Of a DNA stretch of 59,165 nt, positions 45,027 through 53,815 are shown piece by piece. This DNA comes from Leptospirillum sp. (GTDB taxonomy: Bacteria; Nitrospirota; Leptospirillia; Leptospirillales; Leptospirillaceae): the NCBI GenBank assembly GCA_027315205.1, contig DAHUYM010000009.1, forward strand, positions 1 to 59,165, read 5' to 3'. Both the position numbers and the translations under genes were made by a program. Each line of letters starts with the position of its first letter. Positions within the stretch are counted from its first letter, which is position 1. The notes below the pieces were generated by a model. The model made no database searches. It had not been told where the DNA came from and saw nothing but the letters and a program-made list of their open reading frames with translations.

Positions 45027-45789
45027 GCCAATGGGCAATGGTTCTGAGGCCCCCGTTAAGAAGGGCAGACTTTACGGGATCGGGGTCGGCCCCGGAGACC
45101 CCGATCTCCTGACGCTTGGAGCGGTCCGGATCCTGGAGTCCGTCCCGACGCTGGCCCTCCCGAAATCCGTCTCGGACGGAGGTTCGCTCGCCCTGGCGGT
45201 CGTCGAACCGGTGCTTTCGAAGCGCCCGGTTCCGGTCGGCAGGATCGAACTCGTCTTTCCCATGACGAAAGACAGGGTGATTCTCGAGGAGGCCAGAAAC
45301 GCAAACGCCCGCTTGCTAAGAGAGGCGCTGGAGTACGGGGACGTTGCGTTCATCAGCGTGGGAGACATCCTTTTCTACTCGACCTTCGGGAACCTTCTCG
45401 AGGGCCTCCGGCCGATCCTGCCGGACCTGTCCGTCGTGGTGGTGCCCGGCATCACCTCCATTTCGGCTGCGACGGCTCTTCTCGTGACGCCTCTCGTCCA
45501 GGGTTCGGAGAGTTTCGCCGCGGTGCCCGCGACCTACCAGCCGGAGACTCTGGGTACGATTCTCGATCTCCACGAAACGGTCGTCCTCATGAAAATCCAT
45601 CGCGTATTTCCACAGATTCTCGATCTCCTCCGAAAACGGGGGCTTGCGGAACGCACCGTCTATCTGGCGGAAATCGGGACCGACCGGCAGGAGATTGTCC
45701 GGGATATCGGGCAGCTGGAGGGGCGGACCTTGCCGTACATGTCCCTCCTGATCGTCCGGAAGAACGGTTTTCGCCCGGAATCAGCGTGA
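44989..45789 (+). CDS. cobI: Precorrin-2 C20-methyltransferase
   Basis: A 266-residue SAM-dependent tetrapyrrole methylase of the corrin ring pathway. Marks: LYGIGVGPGDPDLLTLGAVR near residue 28, VAFISVGDILFYSTFGNLLE, VVVPGITSISAATALL and MKIHRVFPQIL. It methylates C20 of precorrin-2 (cobI) or cobalt-factor II (cbiL); sequence alone does not decide between aerobic and anaerobic routes. The ATG at 44989 has GGAAGG just upstream, and the first 25 residues are variable. It overlaps yacG and the membrane protein gene that follows. Confidence 0.9.
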   Translation: MTKTLQTGNGTPEPMGNGSEAPVKKGRLYGIGVGPGDPDLLTLGAVRILESVPTLALPKSVSDGGSLALAVVEPVLSKRPVPVGRIELVFPMTKDRVILEEARNANARLLREALEYGDVAFISVGDILFYSTFGNLLEGLRPILPDLSVVVVPGITSISAATALLVTPLVQGSESFAAVPATYQPETLGTILDLHETVVLMKIHRVFPQILDLLRKRGLAERTVYLAEIGTDRQEIVRDIGQLEGRTLPYMSLLIVRKNGFRPESA

Positions 45790-46307
45790 TTCCCGTCTCC
45801 GACAGAAACGACGCGCGTGAGTACGCAGAAGGCGCCTTCCTGAGGGCAAGCGCGATGTGGGCGCTCGCGGGGCTTACCGGGGCGTTCGGGACTATGTTTC
45901 TGGATTTTTCACGAGGGCATTTCGATTTTGTCTCGCTCTCGCGTGAATTGACTCTGGGCCTGGCAGGGGGGGTTCTGGGTCTCGGACATTCGAGGTACCA
46001 GTATTTTCTGCTGGAGAGTTTCCCCGGCCATTACGCGGATCTCGCCCGCCTTTCGAAGGAGGGGTGGACACTGTGGAAAGGACGTCAGGGAGCCTCACAT
46101 GTCCGACCGGTGGTCCATCCGGGAAGGGGCTGGGCTCCTCTGGCCTATGGAGGAGCCTTGCTCATGATCGTGGGCCTGGCCGTCCTCCTCTATCGGGGAT
46201 TCCCGCCGGTTTCGTCGGCTTTTTTCGCTTTAGGGGGTTTTTTTCTGGCGCGCGTCATATTCTGGAAGCGCGCCGTTGATCTTTGGAAATCGGAAAGGAG
46301 TGGATGA
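45786..46307 (+). CDS. Unknown membrane protein within the cobalamin operon
   Basis: A 173-residue protein. It has hydrophobic stretches at about residues 25-42, 50-66 and 115-160 (the last likely two helices), with basic loops. No family recognised. The GTG at 45786 overlaps the cobI stop, and its stop overlaps the cobM start in ATGA, so its synthesis is tightly coupled to two corrin methyltransferases. That position hints at a membrane role linked to cobalamin, such as cobalt handling or enzyme anchoring, but no metal motif is visible. Confidence 0.7.
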   Translation: MIPVSDRNDAREYAEGAFLRASAMWALAGLTGAFGTMFLDFSRGHFDFVSLSRELTLGLAGGVLGLGHSRYQYFLLESFPGHYADLARLSKEGWTLWKGRQGASHVRPVVHPGRGWAPLAYGGALLMIVGLAVLLYRGFPPVSSAFFALGGFFLARVIFWKRAVDLWKSERSG

Positions 46308-47128
46308 CCTTGGCATCCGAGAAACGCATGTTCAATATCCGGACCGGGACGGTCTATTTTGTCGGGGCAGGGCCAGGTGCGGCGGACCTCTTGACGGTAC
46401 GGGCAGTGCGAATCCTGGAGAGGGCCGGCCGGGTCGTCGTGGCCGGCTCCCTGGTTCCCCAGGAGGACATGGGGGCATTGGCTCCCAAGGCCCAGTGGAT
46501 CGATTCTGCGGGACTGACCCGGGAGGCGATCATCGAAGCGCTGTCCGAGGGGGTTCACCGAGGTGAGGTCGTCGTCAGGCTGGCGTCGGGGGATCCCTCC
46601 CTGTATGGGGCCATGGCGGAAATGACCACCGAACTCGACCGGCGGGAAATCCCGTGGGAGGTCGTTCCGGGCGTCAGTTCGGTCTTCGCCTGCGCTGCGG
46701 CTCTGGGGCGCGACCTGACTCTTCCCGAAGTGAGCCAGACGGTGATCCTGACCCGGACCGGCTCCCGAACCCCCATGCCGCCCGGGGAAGACCTCGAATC
46801 CCTGGCCCGCCACGGGGCCACCCTCGTGATTTTTCTTTCCATCGACCGGATCGACGAACTCGTCGACCGCCTCATGACGGTGCTTCCTCCCACGACCCCG
46901 GCGGCGGTCGTTGCCCGGGCCTCGTGGGAAAACGAGATCATCGTCCGGGGGGATCTCGAAACCATGCCCCCGATGGTCAAGGCGGCCCGGATCCATCGCC
47001 AGGCGCTCATGATCGTCGGGCGCGTTCTCGACCCCGAACTCCGGTCGATCGCCCGGAGCCGGCTCTATGCGGCCGACTTCAGCCACGGGTTCCGGGACGC
47101 ATCGGCTCCTCCTCCACCGGAATCCTGA
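46304..47128 (+). CDS. cobM: Precorrin-4 C11-methyltransferase
   Basis: A 274-residue SAM-dependent methylase. Marks: VYFVGAGPGAADLLTVRAVR near residue 15, the family-specific VVVAGSLVPQEDM, VVRLASGDPSLYGAMAEM and VVPGVSSVFACAAALG, TLVIFLSIDRIDELVDRL and VVARASWENEII. It methylates C11 (cobM in the aerobic pathway, cbiF in the anaerobic). AAAGGAG lies before the ATG at 46304, which overlaps the upstream stop. It appears to be the last gene of the glyQ-cobM operon; the other corrin genes are outside the window. Confidence 0.93.
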   Translation: MTLASEKRMFNIRTGTVYFVGAGPGAADLLTVRAVRILERAGRVVVAGSLVPQEDMGALAPKAQWIDSAGLTREAIIEALSEGVHRGEVVVRLASGDPSLYGAMAEMTTELDRREIPWEVVPGVSSVFACAAALGRDLTLPEVSQTVILTRTGSRTPMPPGEDLESLARHGATLVIFLSIDRIDELVDRLMTVLPPTTPAAVVARASWENEIIVRGDLETMPPMVKAARIHRQALMIVGRVLDPELRSIARSRLYAADFSHGFRDASAPPPPES

Positions 47129-47298
47129 CCGTCGGCCGCGATAAGTCCGTGAAGGATTGTGATGGCAGAACGGTCAAGGAAAAGAGACGAGGATCGATTT
47201 CCCCGAAAGTCCCATACTGCGATTTCGGAGAGAATCTTGTGGTCTGAGAGATATACGTGTCTTTTGTCAGACGGGTGCCCCAAACCGGTAGGGATAAG

Positions 47299-47973
47299 AT
47301 GAAAATCCTGCTTGTCGAAGATGAAGCCAAGACGGTGACCTTCCTCAAAAAGGGTCTCTCGGAAAACGGATTCGTCCTCGATGTGGCTCAAGACGGAGAG
47401 ACGGGTCTTCATCTGGCAACGGAACTGTCCTACGACCTTGTCATCCTCGACGTCTTGCTTCCGGAACGGGACGGCTGGGACGTCCTTCAAAAGCTGCGCG
47501 AACGCGACCGGAACATGCCGGTTCTTTTTCTGACGGCCCGGGATTCCGTTCCGGACCGGGTCCGGGGACTGAAAGCGGGGGCCGACGACTATCTCGTCAA
47601 GCCCTTCGCCTTTTCCGAGCTCTTGGCCCGCATTTGGACGATCCTTCGCCGAAACGCAAAACGAGACAACGAATTCCTGCGCTTTGCCGGCCTCGAAATG
47701 GATCTTCTGCGCCGGACGGTCTTCCGGGATACGAAACGACTCGATCTCACCGCCAAGGAATTTCTCCTGCTCGAACTGTTCCTGCAACACCCCCAGGAAG
47801 TGCTGTCCCGGACCTTTATTGCTGAACGGGTTTGGGACATGAATTTCGACAGCGACACCAACACGGTGGATGTGGCTGTCCGACGCCTCAGGAAAAAAGC
47901 GGACGATCCGTTTCCACAAAAACTCATTCACACGATCCGGGGCATGGGATACATTCTTGAAGACCGCTCCTGA
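47299..47973 (+). CDS. OmpR-family response regulator (CusR/CopR-like)
   Basis: A 224-residue regulator. The receiver domain (residues about 1-118) has the acidic pair in LLVEDEAK, the phospho-acceptor Asp near residue 51 in [13 protein letters not shown], and Lys in [12 protein letters not shown]. The winged-helix domain follows ([20 protein letters not shown], ending [11 protein letters not shown]). It resembles regulators of copper or heavy-metal resistance. The ATG at 47299 follows GGTAGGG. Its 3' end overlaps the kinase start, so the two form a pair. No metal pump gene is adjacent. Confidence 0.93.
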   Translation: MKILLVEDEAKTVTFLKKGLSENGFVLDVAQDGETGLHLATELSYDLVILDVLLPERDGWDVLQKLRERDRNMPVLFLTARDSVPDRVRGLKAGADDYLVKPFAFSELLARIWTILRRNAKRDNEFLRFAGLEMDLLRRTVFRDTKRLDLTAKEFLLLELFLQHPQEVLSRTFIAERVWDMNFDSDTNTVDVAVRRLRKKADDPFPQKLIHTIRGMGYILEDRS

Positions 47974-49438
47974 CCTGAAAAAAAGTCGGTTTCGCCTGAA
48001 AGGCGTCAAATCTCTCGCGTTCCGGCTCACGCTTCTCTACACCCTCACGAGTGCCGGCCTCATCTTGTTCGTCACCGGATTCCTCTACGCGGACCTCTCC
48101 CGAAAGCTGAACAAGGAAGATACCCAGTTCCTTGCGGATAAAGTCTTCGTGTTTCGCTCGATCCTGGCCAACCGTTACGGGGACCCCGAAGATCAAAGAG
48201 AGGATTTCAAGGAAGATCTGAACATGGATTTGAAGAGGGAGGGGACGGTGCAGGTTTTTCCCAGGATCTACGTGCGGGTTCTTACCCTCTCCGGCCGGGT
48301 CATCATGGAAAGCCGCGGTATACCCGATTCCCTTCGCAAGGTGCAATATCCGGTGTCCATATCGTCCGGGGCCATTCCCCGGATATGTAGCCCGGTCCGC
48401 GTCGGCCGCGAAGGCGCGTTCTGCGTTATCAGCGCCCGGGCCGCATTCGGATCCCACGGTGAAGATCGCGCCATCCTTCAAATCGCCCTCGACCAGACCC
48501 GGGAAGAGAGCCTTCTTAAAGACTACCGATACACGATGGCCCTGGTCCTAATCGCTGGCATCCTGGGCTCCGCGGTTCTGGGATATGTTTTGACCCGTAT
48601 GGGTATGTCGCCCTTGACGAGAATGATCGGCGCCATCGAGCGGATCCGGTCCCCCCAACATTATCCCCGTATCGTTGGAGACGACCAGCCCTGGGAGCTC
48701 GTGCCCCTGGTCGACGCATTCAACAATATGCTCGATCGCCTCAGGGAGTCGTTCGAACGCCTTTCCCAGTTTTCCGCCGACCTGGCGCACGAGCTTCGGA
48801 CCCCGATCAACAATCTGCGGGGCGAGGCCGAAGTGACGCTCCTCAGGCACCGAAGCGATAAGGAGTATCGGCATACCCTCGAATCCAGCCTCGAAGAACT
48901 CGGCCGCCTCTCGAGGATGATCGACAGTCTTCTGTTCCTGGCTCGATCGGAATCGGACCGGAGCCTCGTGAACTTGATCGTCTTCGAGGCGCGACAGGAA
49001 ATCGAAAAGATCACTAGCTTCTTCGAAGCGTACGCCGAAGAAAAGGGGGTCTTTGTCGAAGTTCGCGGTTCCGCGTCGCTCCGGGCGGACAGGGAACTCT
49101 TCCGGAGAGCCATGGGTAATGTGCTCGAAAACGCCTTGAACTACACTCCCTCGGGAGGCAAGGTCGTTTTGACCGTCCGGTCCGGCTCAGGTCTGGTCGA
49201 AATCGCCGTCGTCGACACGGGACAGGGGATCGCCCCCGAGCATTTGCCGAAGGTTTTCGACCGTTTCTACAGGGTCGATCCGGCGCGGGAACGCTCCGAC
49301 AGGGGGGCCGGGCTCGGGCTGTCCTTGGTGCGTTCCATCATGGCGCTTCACGGCGGTTCCGTGGGGATCCGGAGCACCTTCGGACACGGCACGGAAGTCC
49401 TTCTCCGCTTCCCCTTCGACCCGACTTCCCCAACATGA
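47957..49438 (+). CDS. Sensor histidine kinase (CusS-like)
   Basis: A 493-residue inner-membrane kinase. TM1 is at residues about 20-40, followed by a periplasmic loop of about 150 residues, TM2 at about 195-215 and a HAMP region. The H-box is [20 protein letters not shown]. The ATP-binding domain has the N-box [14 protein letters not shown], then DTGQGI and [12 protein letters not shown]. The start is uncertain: TTG at 47957 gives a sensible N-terminus; an in-frame GTG at 47870 would lie deep in the regulator gene. It should phosphorylate the regulator upstream in response to a periplasmic signal, by analogy a metal. Confidence 0.92.
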   Translation: MKTAPDLKKSRFRLKGVKSLAFRLTLLYTLTSAGLILFVTGFLYADLSRKLNKEDTQFLADKVFVFRSILANRYGDPEDQREDFKEDLNMDLKREGTVQVFPRIYVRVLTLSGRVIMESRGIPDSLRKVQYPVSISSGAIPRICSPVRVGREGAFCVISARAAFGSHGEDRAILQIALDQTREESLLKDYRYTMALVLIAGILGSAVLGYVLTRMGMSPLTRMIGAIERIRSPQHYPRIVGDDQPWELVPLVDAFNNMLDRLRESFERLSQFSADLAHELRTPINNLRGEAEVTLLRHRSDKEYRHTLESSLEELGRLSRMIDSLLFLARSESDRSLVNLIVFEARQEIEKITSFFEAYAEEKGVFVEVRGSASLRADRELFRRAMGNVLENALNYTPSGGKVVLTVRSGSGLVEIAVVDTGQGIAPEHLPKVFDRFYRVDPARERSDRGAGLGLSLVRSIMALHGGSVGIRSTFGHGTEVLLRFPFDPTSPT

Positions 49439-49443
49439 CGGCA

Positions 49444-49472
49444 TTGTCATCTTCCGGTCAGAAACCTGTACG
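49444..49472. promoter_or_regulatory. Three 11-bp-spaced half-sites before the orphan regulator
   Basis: TTGTCAT (49444), CGGTCAG (49455) and CTGTACG (49466) are spaced exactly 11 bp with four-base spacers, the layout of a Pho box (CTGTCAT repeats). The second and third copies are imperfect. They lie about 100 bp before the PhoB-type gene and could serve autoregulation. Confidence 0.4.
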
Positions 49473-49569
49473 GATCAATTCGCTACCCTAAGATGTGTTT
49501 TATGTGGAAACTGATCGACCTTAGACTTTAGCGAGTCGTTATCCAAACAGGCTCCAAGGTGAAGAAGCC

Positions 49570-50415
49570 ATGTCTCCAATCAAGCGTCAGCCCTATTTAG
49601 GGATGGACCGGGGGTATTCCCAAGCCGCCGAGGCGCGGTTCGAGCTTTCCGGAAACAGAACCACGATCGAAGCCCTCTGTGATCGACCGGCGACCAAGCC
49701 CCTGATCTGCGTCATTGAGGATGAACCCGATCAGATCGACATCCTGAGAACGGTGTTCGAACGAGAAGGATACGAGTTTGTATCGGCACGGGACGGCGAA
49801 GAAGCCATCTGGGTTTTGCGACGGGTCTCGGGAAGTGGAAAACCGGTCCTGGTCATCCTCGATCTCGTCCTGCCGGGCCGTTCCGGTCTTGAAATTTGCC
49901 GATTCATCCGGTCGAACGCCGCCTTGAGCGATATCCCTATCCTCGTTGTTTCGGCAAAGTCTGGAGCCGATATCCGCGTGAATATTTTGGATGACGGGGC
50001 CGATGATTTCATGGCCAAGCCGTTCAGCAATCGGGAGTTGTTGGCGCGAGTTGGAGCCCTGATACGCCGTTGTATGAAAGAGGAAAAGAGGACCCTGAGT
50101 CCGGTCCGATTCTCGTTCGGTCCCCTGTCGGTCAACACGGAAAAATTGGAGGTGCTCCTAAACGGTCATGAAATATTCCTGACGAGGCTCGAATTTTCCA
50201 TCCTCCATTATCTGATCCTCCAACAGGGGAAAATTGTCGAAAAGGACGAATTGATCGATTTCCTTTGGGACGGGAAAGAACCGGTTGGAGACGATAACCT
50301 GAAAACCCACATCTATGCCCTCCGGAAAAAACTCAAAGACCATCCCGAGCGTCCTCTATTCATCGAAACGATGAGAGGGTTCGGGTATCGGTTCAAGGCC
50401 CTCTGGGAACTCTGA
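49570..50415 (+). CDS. Orphan PhoB-type response regulator
   Basis: A 281-residue regulator with about 45 extra residues at the N-terminus before the receiver domain. The receiver has the acidic pair in CVIEDEPDQ, the phospho-acceptor Asp near residue 98 in LVILDLVLPGRSGLEI, and Lys in DDFMAKPFSNREL. The OmpR/PhoB winged helix has FLTRLEFSILHYLILQQGKI and ends MRGFGYRF. AAGGTGAAG precedes the ATG at 49570. It has no adjacent kinase of its own; the CusS-like gene upstream already has a partner. Its position before the TonB receptor, and Pho-box-like repeats at three nearby promoters, suggest it controls that uptake system. Confidence 0.9.
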   Translation: MSPIKRQPYLGMDRGYSQAAEARFELSGNRTTIEALCDRPATKPLICVIEDEPDQIDILRTVFEREGYEFVSARDGEEAIWVLRRVSGSGKPVLVILDLVLPGRSGLEICRFIRSNAALSDIPILVVSAKSGADIRVNILDDGADDFMAKPFSNRELLARVGALIRRCMKEEKRTLSPVRFSFGPLSVNTEKLEVLLNGHEIFLTRLEFSILHYLILQQGKIVEKDELIDFLWDGKEPVGDDNLKTHIYALRKKLKDHPERPLFIETMRGFGYRFKALWEL

Positions 50416-50552
50416 CGGCGATTCGTTTCTTCCGTTCCTTTCAAATGTGAAAACCTCTTCGGCCGCCTTCCATAATCCGGAAAAAAGTGATTTCCCTGTC
50501 TTCTAGCCGATCCTTTTTTCAAATGGACCTCAAGAATTTATGAATCAAGGAT

Positions 50553-50608
50553 CCATGACACCTGCTTCACCGACAGTTCACTTGACATTTTCAAAACCCT
50601 CCTATTCT
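50553..50608 (+). promoter_or_regulatory. Repeats and promoter upstream of the TonB receptor
   Basis: GCTTCAC (50564-50570) and AGTTCAC (50575-50581) are spaced 11 bp, with a weaker CCATGAC 11 bp before them. TTGACA (50582-50587), 15 bases and TATTCT (50603-50608) follow as a possible promoter with a short spacer. The repeats match those before exbB and lie directly upstream of the -35, a normal place for an OmpR-family activator. Confidence 0.45.
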
Positions 50609-50700
50609 CGAATCAGATTTTTTTCCTCGTTTTTAAATGAACACTTTTTCCGTGGGTTGATCGGATGTCTTTACTGCGTTCAGAGAAGAGGAGGAAGGGA

Positions 50701-53625
50701 ATGTTTCGAAAGAACAAAGGCGCCAGACAGATTGTCGTTTTAGCGGGAATTCTCATGTGTTTCGATTGGACGGGGAGTCTGTCCTGGGGGCAGACTCCGG
50801 CGTCCCCGGCGAGCGAAAACAGTCTCGGCGGGAAGGACGGATCCGGAGGCCAGACTCAAGCCTCATCCGTCATTTATGGGACCGTGACGTCGTCAAAAGA
50901 CAAAAAGCCTCTTTCACAAGTTTCGATTGTTCTGGAAAACGAGGATACCGGGCACCTGATTACCAAGGTGTCCGACGGCCAGGGGTCGTTTATTTTTTCG
51001 TCCCTCTCTCCGGGAAGCTATAAAATTTTAGTGGGGGGCGGAAGTTTTTCCATTCAAAAGAAAGAAGGGATCTTGAAAGCGGGCATGGTCGGTGAGATGA
51101 ACTTCCAGGTCACTCCGTTGTCGCATGGCCACTCGGACCTTTTGGGGACGATTTACGAAGAGCATGGCACCCATCGGATTCCCATTGTGGCCCAAATGGC
51201 GATCAAAAACGTTAAAACGGGTGAGATCTACACGATATCGTCCAATACGGCGGGAACGTTCTCTCTGAACAAGGTCCCCGCAGGGGAATACCGTGTCCAG
51301 GTGGTCAAGAAAGGGTACCTGCCTGTTGTGGAGACCGTCGCCGTCAACGGGAAGACGGTTCACGATATCAAGGTGGATGTGAACCGTATGGCCGAGGCGA
51401 ACATCAACGCCAACGCGGATAAGAAAATCAAGGACACGACCGGTGCCATCGCGGTTGTCGGACGAAAGACGTTTGAGACTTGGCAGACCACGGGCATCGG
51501 TTTTGCCCTGTCGAATCAGCCCGGCATCAACTACTATTCCCGTTCGGGAGCCAACGGGGTGACCGGCGGTATGAACTACTTCACCTGCCGGGGATATTCG
51601 ACCGGAGGTTCGAACACGGCCCCGTCCGGGGGATCGAACATCGAGTTCACCGTCGAAGGGGTTCCCTTCAACGAAAACCAGGACGGAGGCATGGTCTACG
51701 ATCTGAACCTCTTCAACATCAACATCGCCTCGGTCGACATCGAGCGGGGGGTGACCACCGCAAGCAAGCTTTACAACTACGCGTCCGGGTGTTCGGTGGA
51801 TATTCACCTGATGCAGCCGACCAAGGACGCCTATTCCCAGTTGACTGCCGGTTACGGGTCCTATGATCAGATCTACTCCTCCTACATCACCAACACCGGG
51901 ATCAACGAAAATACCGGTATCGGTGCCTACAATGCTCTTTCAATCCTCAATCAGCAGGGATTCCAGGAATATACCGGCCTCCAGGAATACCAGGACTACG
52001 CAAACGTCTCGAAATACCTAGAAAACGGTAAGATCAGCCTCATGTTCACCGGGGCCTACAAGAACTATGACCGGGGATCCTCGACCTCGCTCCAGAACTT
52101 CCAGCAATTCGGCCCCAGCTACAACGGTCTGCCGAACGGAGAGAACACCTCCTATCCGTCGGGAACCGCCGTGCCCGATTCTCCCTATTACAAGGATTGG
52201 CTCTCCCAGCGCTACATGGTCACTCTTCAGGGAGACGACCAGCTAAACAGCACCGTCTGGGTCAAAAACAATGCATTTGCGCTCGTGATGCCCGAAGGTA
52301 TCATCTTGGTTCCGGTCGGGATGGTCGGATCGGCCGTATCCGGACCAGACGGGACGGGCTTCCAGCAAGTCTCTCCCTCCTATGGAGGGGTGTGCGGAGG
52401 AACCCCGGCGGCCTGCGCTACGCCCTTCAACTTCACCTACATCCAGGGCGAGGGGTACAAGGTGGGAGACATCGCCGAAACGGCCATCACCACCAACAAG
52501 ACAAACAAGGTCCACATGGGGACGCGTTTGTCCTACAACAACACTTTGTACGGCAATGTCCCCATCGGGACGAACAAGATCACGGGCAATGCCGGGGGAT
52601 CGAACCTGATGACCACGATCGGGGGCTACATCGAAGATCACTATCGGCCGACCGACGAATGGTTCCTCTCTGCCGGGGTCCGTGTGATGGCGGTGAGCCA
52701 GCAGTACGTGAACTCCCTCATGTCCGGGGCTCAGACCAGCCTTAACTTGGCGCAGGGCGGAAATGCCGCCTACGCCGCAGTCGCCGGGCAGAGCTTCGTC
52801 GTGCCTCTTCCGCATGTAGGCGTCAACTGGTACCCCACCGATCACTGGAAGGTTTACGTCAACGCGGGGCAGTCTTACTCGGCTCCCAGCCTTCAGTTCT
52901 TCGAGCTGGCTCCAGGAACACCGTCGAATGCCACGAACATCAAGCCTGAAATCGTCAACGACGTCGAAATCGGGACCCGTTATTCGACGGAGAAAGGCTT
53001 TGTGGCCTTCGACGTTTATAACGACTACATCAACAATATGTTCACCACTACCCTCCAGATCCTTCCCGGCGGGGTGACCAATACGATCCCGTCGTCCGCA
53101 GGGATCGCCGAGATGCGCGGCTTCGAAGCCGAATTCAAGCGGGATCTTCCGGCCGGCTTCAGCGTCGATGGAAACTTTTCCGTCGTCGACGCCTACTTTG
53201 TCAGTGCCGAATACGGTTTGGGGACCACCTCAATTCTAAGCAACTCCGGAGACCCGCTTCCGTTCGTGCCCAACATGCTGGGGAACCTTGATCTGAACTA
53301 TGCCAAGGGAGACTGGCACGTGACTATCAATGAGCGGTACACCGGGATGATGAACGTCATCGATACGAGCGGTGGACCGACGGGAACAGGCAACATTCAG
53401 GAGAACGCCCCTGGATACTGGGCGACCAATATTCTCGTCGCTTACGATCTTCCGAAGGTGTCTTGGTACAAGAGCGCCCAGCTCTTCTTCAACGCTTTCA
53501 ATCTTCTGAACACCAACTACTATGAACCCGCCTTCCTCGCTCCGGGAGCGGGTAACGCCGAAACCATGTTCGTCTACCCCGGGGAGCCGATCAACGTCTT
53601 CGGTGGGGTCACGATGACCTTCTGA
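50701..53625 (+). CDS. TonB-dependent receptor with N-terminal carboxypeptidase-regulatory-like domains
   Basis: A 974-residue outer-membrane receptor. Signal peptide at residues about 1-30. Then two Ig-like carboxypeptidase-regulatory domains (about 55-135 with GTVTSSKDKKPLSQVSIVLE, and about 145-235 with AGTFSLNKVPAGEYRVQVVK). The plug follows (LSNQPGINYYSRSGANGVTG, then FTVEGVPFNENQDGG and SVDIERGVTTAS). A beta-barrel ends in the C-terminal Phe (GGVTMTF). GAGGAGGAAGGG before the ATG at 50701 fixes the start. No haem or siderophore motif tells the substrate. It is followed by a textbook terminator and the exbB-exbD-tonB operon that would energise it. Confidence 0.93.
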   Translation: MFRKNKGARQIVVLAGILMCFDWTGSLSWGQTPASPASENSLGGKDGSGGQTQASSVIYGTVTSSKDKKPLSQVSIVLENEDTGHLITKVSDGQGSFIFSSLSPGSYKILVGGGSFSIQKKEGILKAGMVGEMNFQVTPLSHGHSDLLGTIYEEHGTHRIPIVAQMAIKNVKTGEIYTISSNTAGTFSLNKVPAGEYRVQVVKKGYLPVVETVAVNGKTVHDIKVDVNRMAEANINANADKKIKDTTGAIAVVGRKTFETWQTTGIGFALSNQPGINYYSRSGANGVTGGMNYFTCRGYSTGGSNTAPSGGSNIEFTVEGVPFNENQDGGMVYDLNLFNINIASVDIERGVTTASKLYNYASGCSVDIHLMQPTKDAYSQLTAGYGSYDQIYSSYITNTGINENTGIGAYNALSILNQQGFQEYTGLQEYQDYANVSKYLENGKISLMFTGAYKNYDRGSSTSLQNFQQFGPSYNGLPNGENTSYPSGTAVPDSPYYKDWLSQRYMVTLQGDDQLNSTVWVKNNAFALVMPEGIILVPVGMVGSAVSGPDGTGFQQVSPSYGGVCGGTPAACATPFNFTYIQGEGYKVGDIAETAITTNKTNKVHMGTRLSYNNTLYGNVPIGTNKITGNAGGSNLMTTIGGYIEDHYRPTDEWFLSAGVRVMAVSQQYVNSLMSGAQTSLNLAQGGNAAYAAVAGQSFVVPLPHVGVNWYPTDHWKVYVNAGQSYSAPSLQFFELAPGTPSNATNIKPEIVNDVEIGTRYSTEKGFVAFDVYNDYINNMFTTTLQILPGGVTNTIPSSAGIAEMRGFEAEFKRDLPAGFSVDGNFSVVDAYFVSAEYGLGTTSILSNSGDPLPFVPNMLGNLDLNYAKGDWHVTINERYTGMMNVIDTSGGPTGTGNIQENAPGYWATNILVAYDLPKVSWYKSAQLFFNAFNLLNTNYYEPAFLAPGAGNAETMFVYPGEPINVFGGVTMTF

Positions 53626-53650
53626 TTTCGTAAAGGAACCAGATCCTCAT

Positions 53651-53682
53651 TAAAAAGGGGGCTTTTCTTGGCCCCCTTTTTA
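53651..53682 (+). terminator. Intrinsic terminator of the TonB receptor gene
   Basis: TAAAAAGGGGGC, an eight-base loop and GCCCCCTTTTTA form a perfect 12-bp stem ending in five Ts, 26 bp after the receptor stop. The symmetric A and T tracts would also let it work on the other strand. Confidence 0.95.
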
Positions 53683-53708
53683 ATGTCCCGAAGGATGTTC
53701 GGGATTCC

Positions 53709-53750
53709 CTGTCACACGATCTTCACCTTGTCTTCACCGAATTTTTTAAT
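53709..53750 (+). promoter_or_regulatory. Pho-box-like triple repeat and -10 of exbB-exbD-tonB
   Basis: CTGTCAC (53709), TCTTCAC (53720) and TCTTCAC (53731) occur with an exact 11-bp period and four-base spacers (ACGA, CTTG, CGAA). TTTAAT (53745-53750) lies just downstream as a -10, and no normal -35 is present. This is the layout of PhoB-activated promoters, in which the repeats replace the -35. exbB begins 65 bp further on. Confidence 0.6.
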
Positions 53751-53815
53751 GTGTCCGGATATCGTGCATGAAGAATGCGTTTCAGTTTTTCATTTCAAAT
53801 CAAGGAGAGATCCAG

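Noticed and set aside
50416-50700. A cobalamin riboswitch before the TonB receptor
   Set aside because: No B12-box-like sequence or long structured leader was seen in the 285-bp gap.
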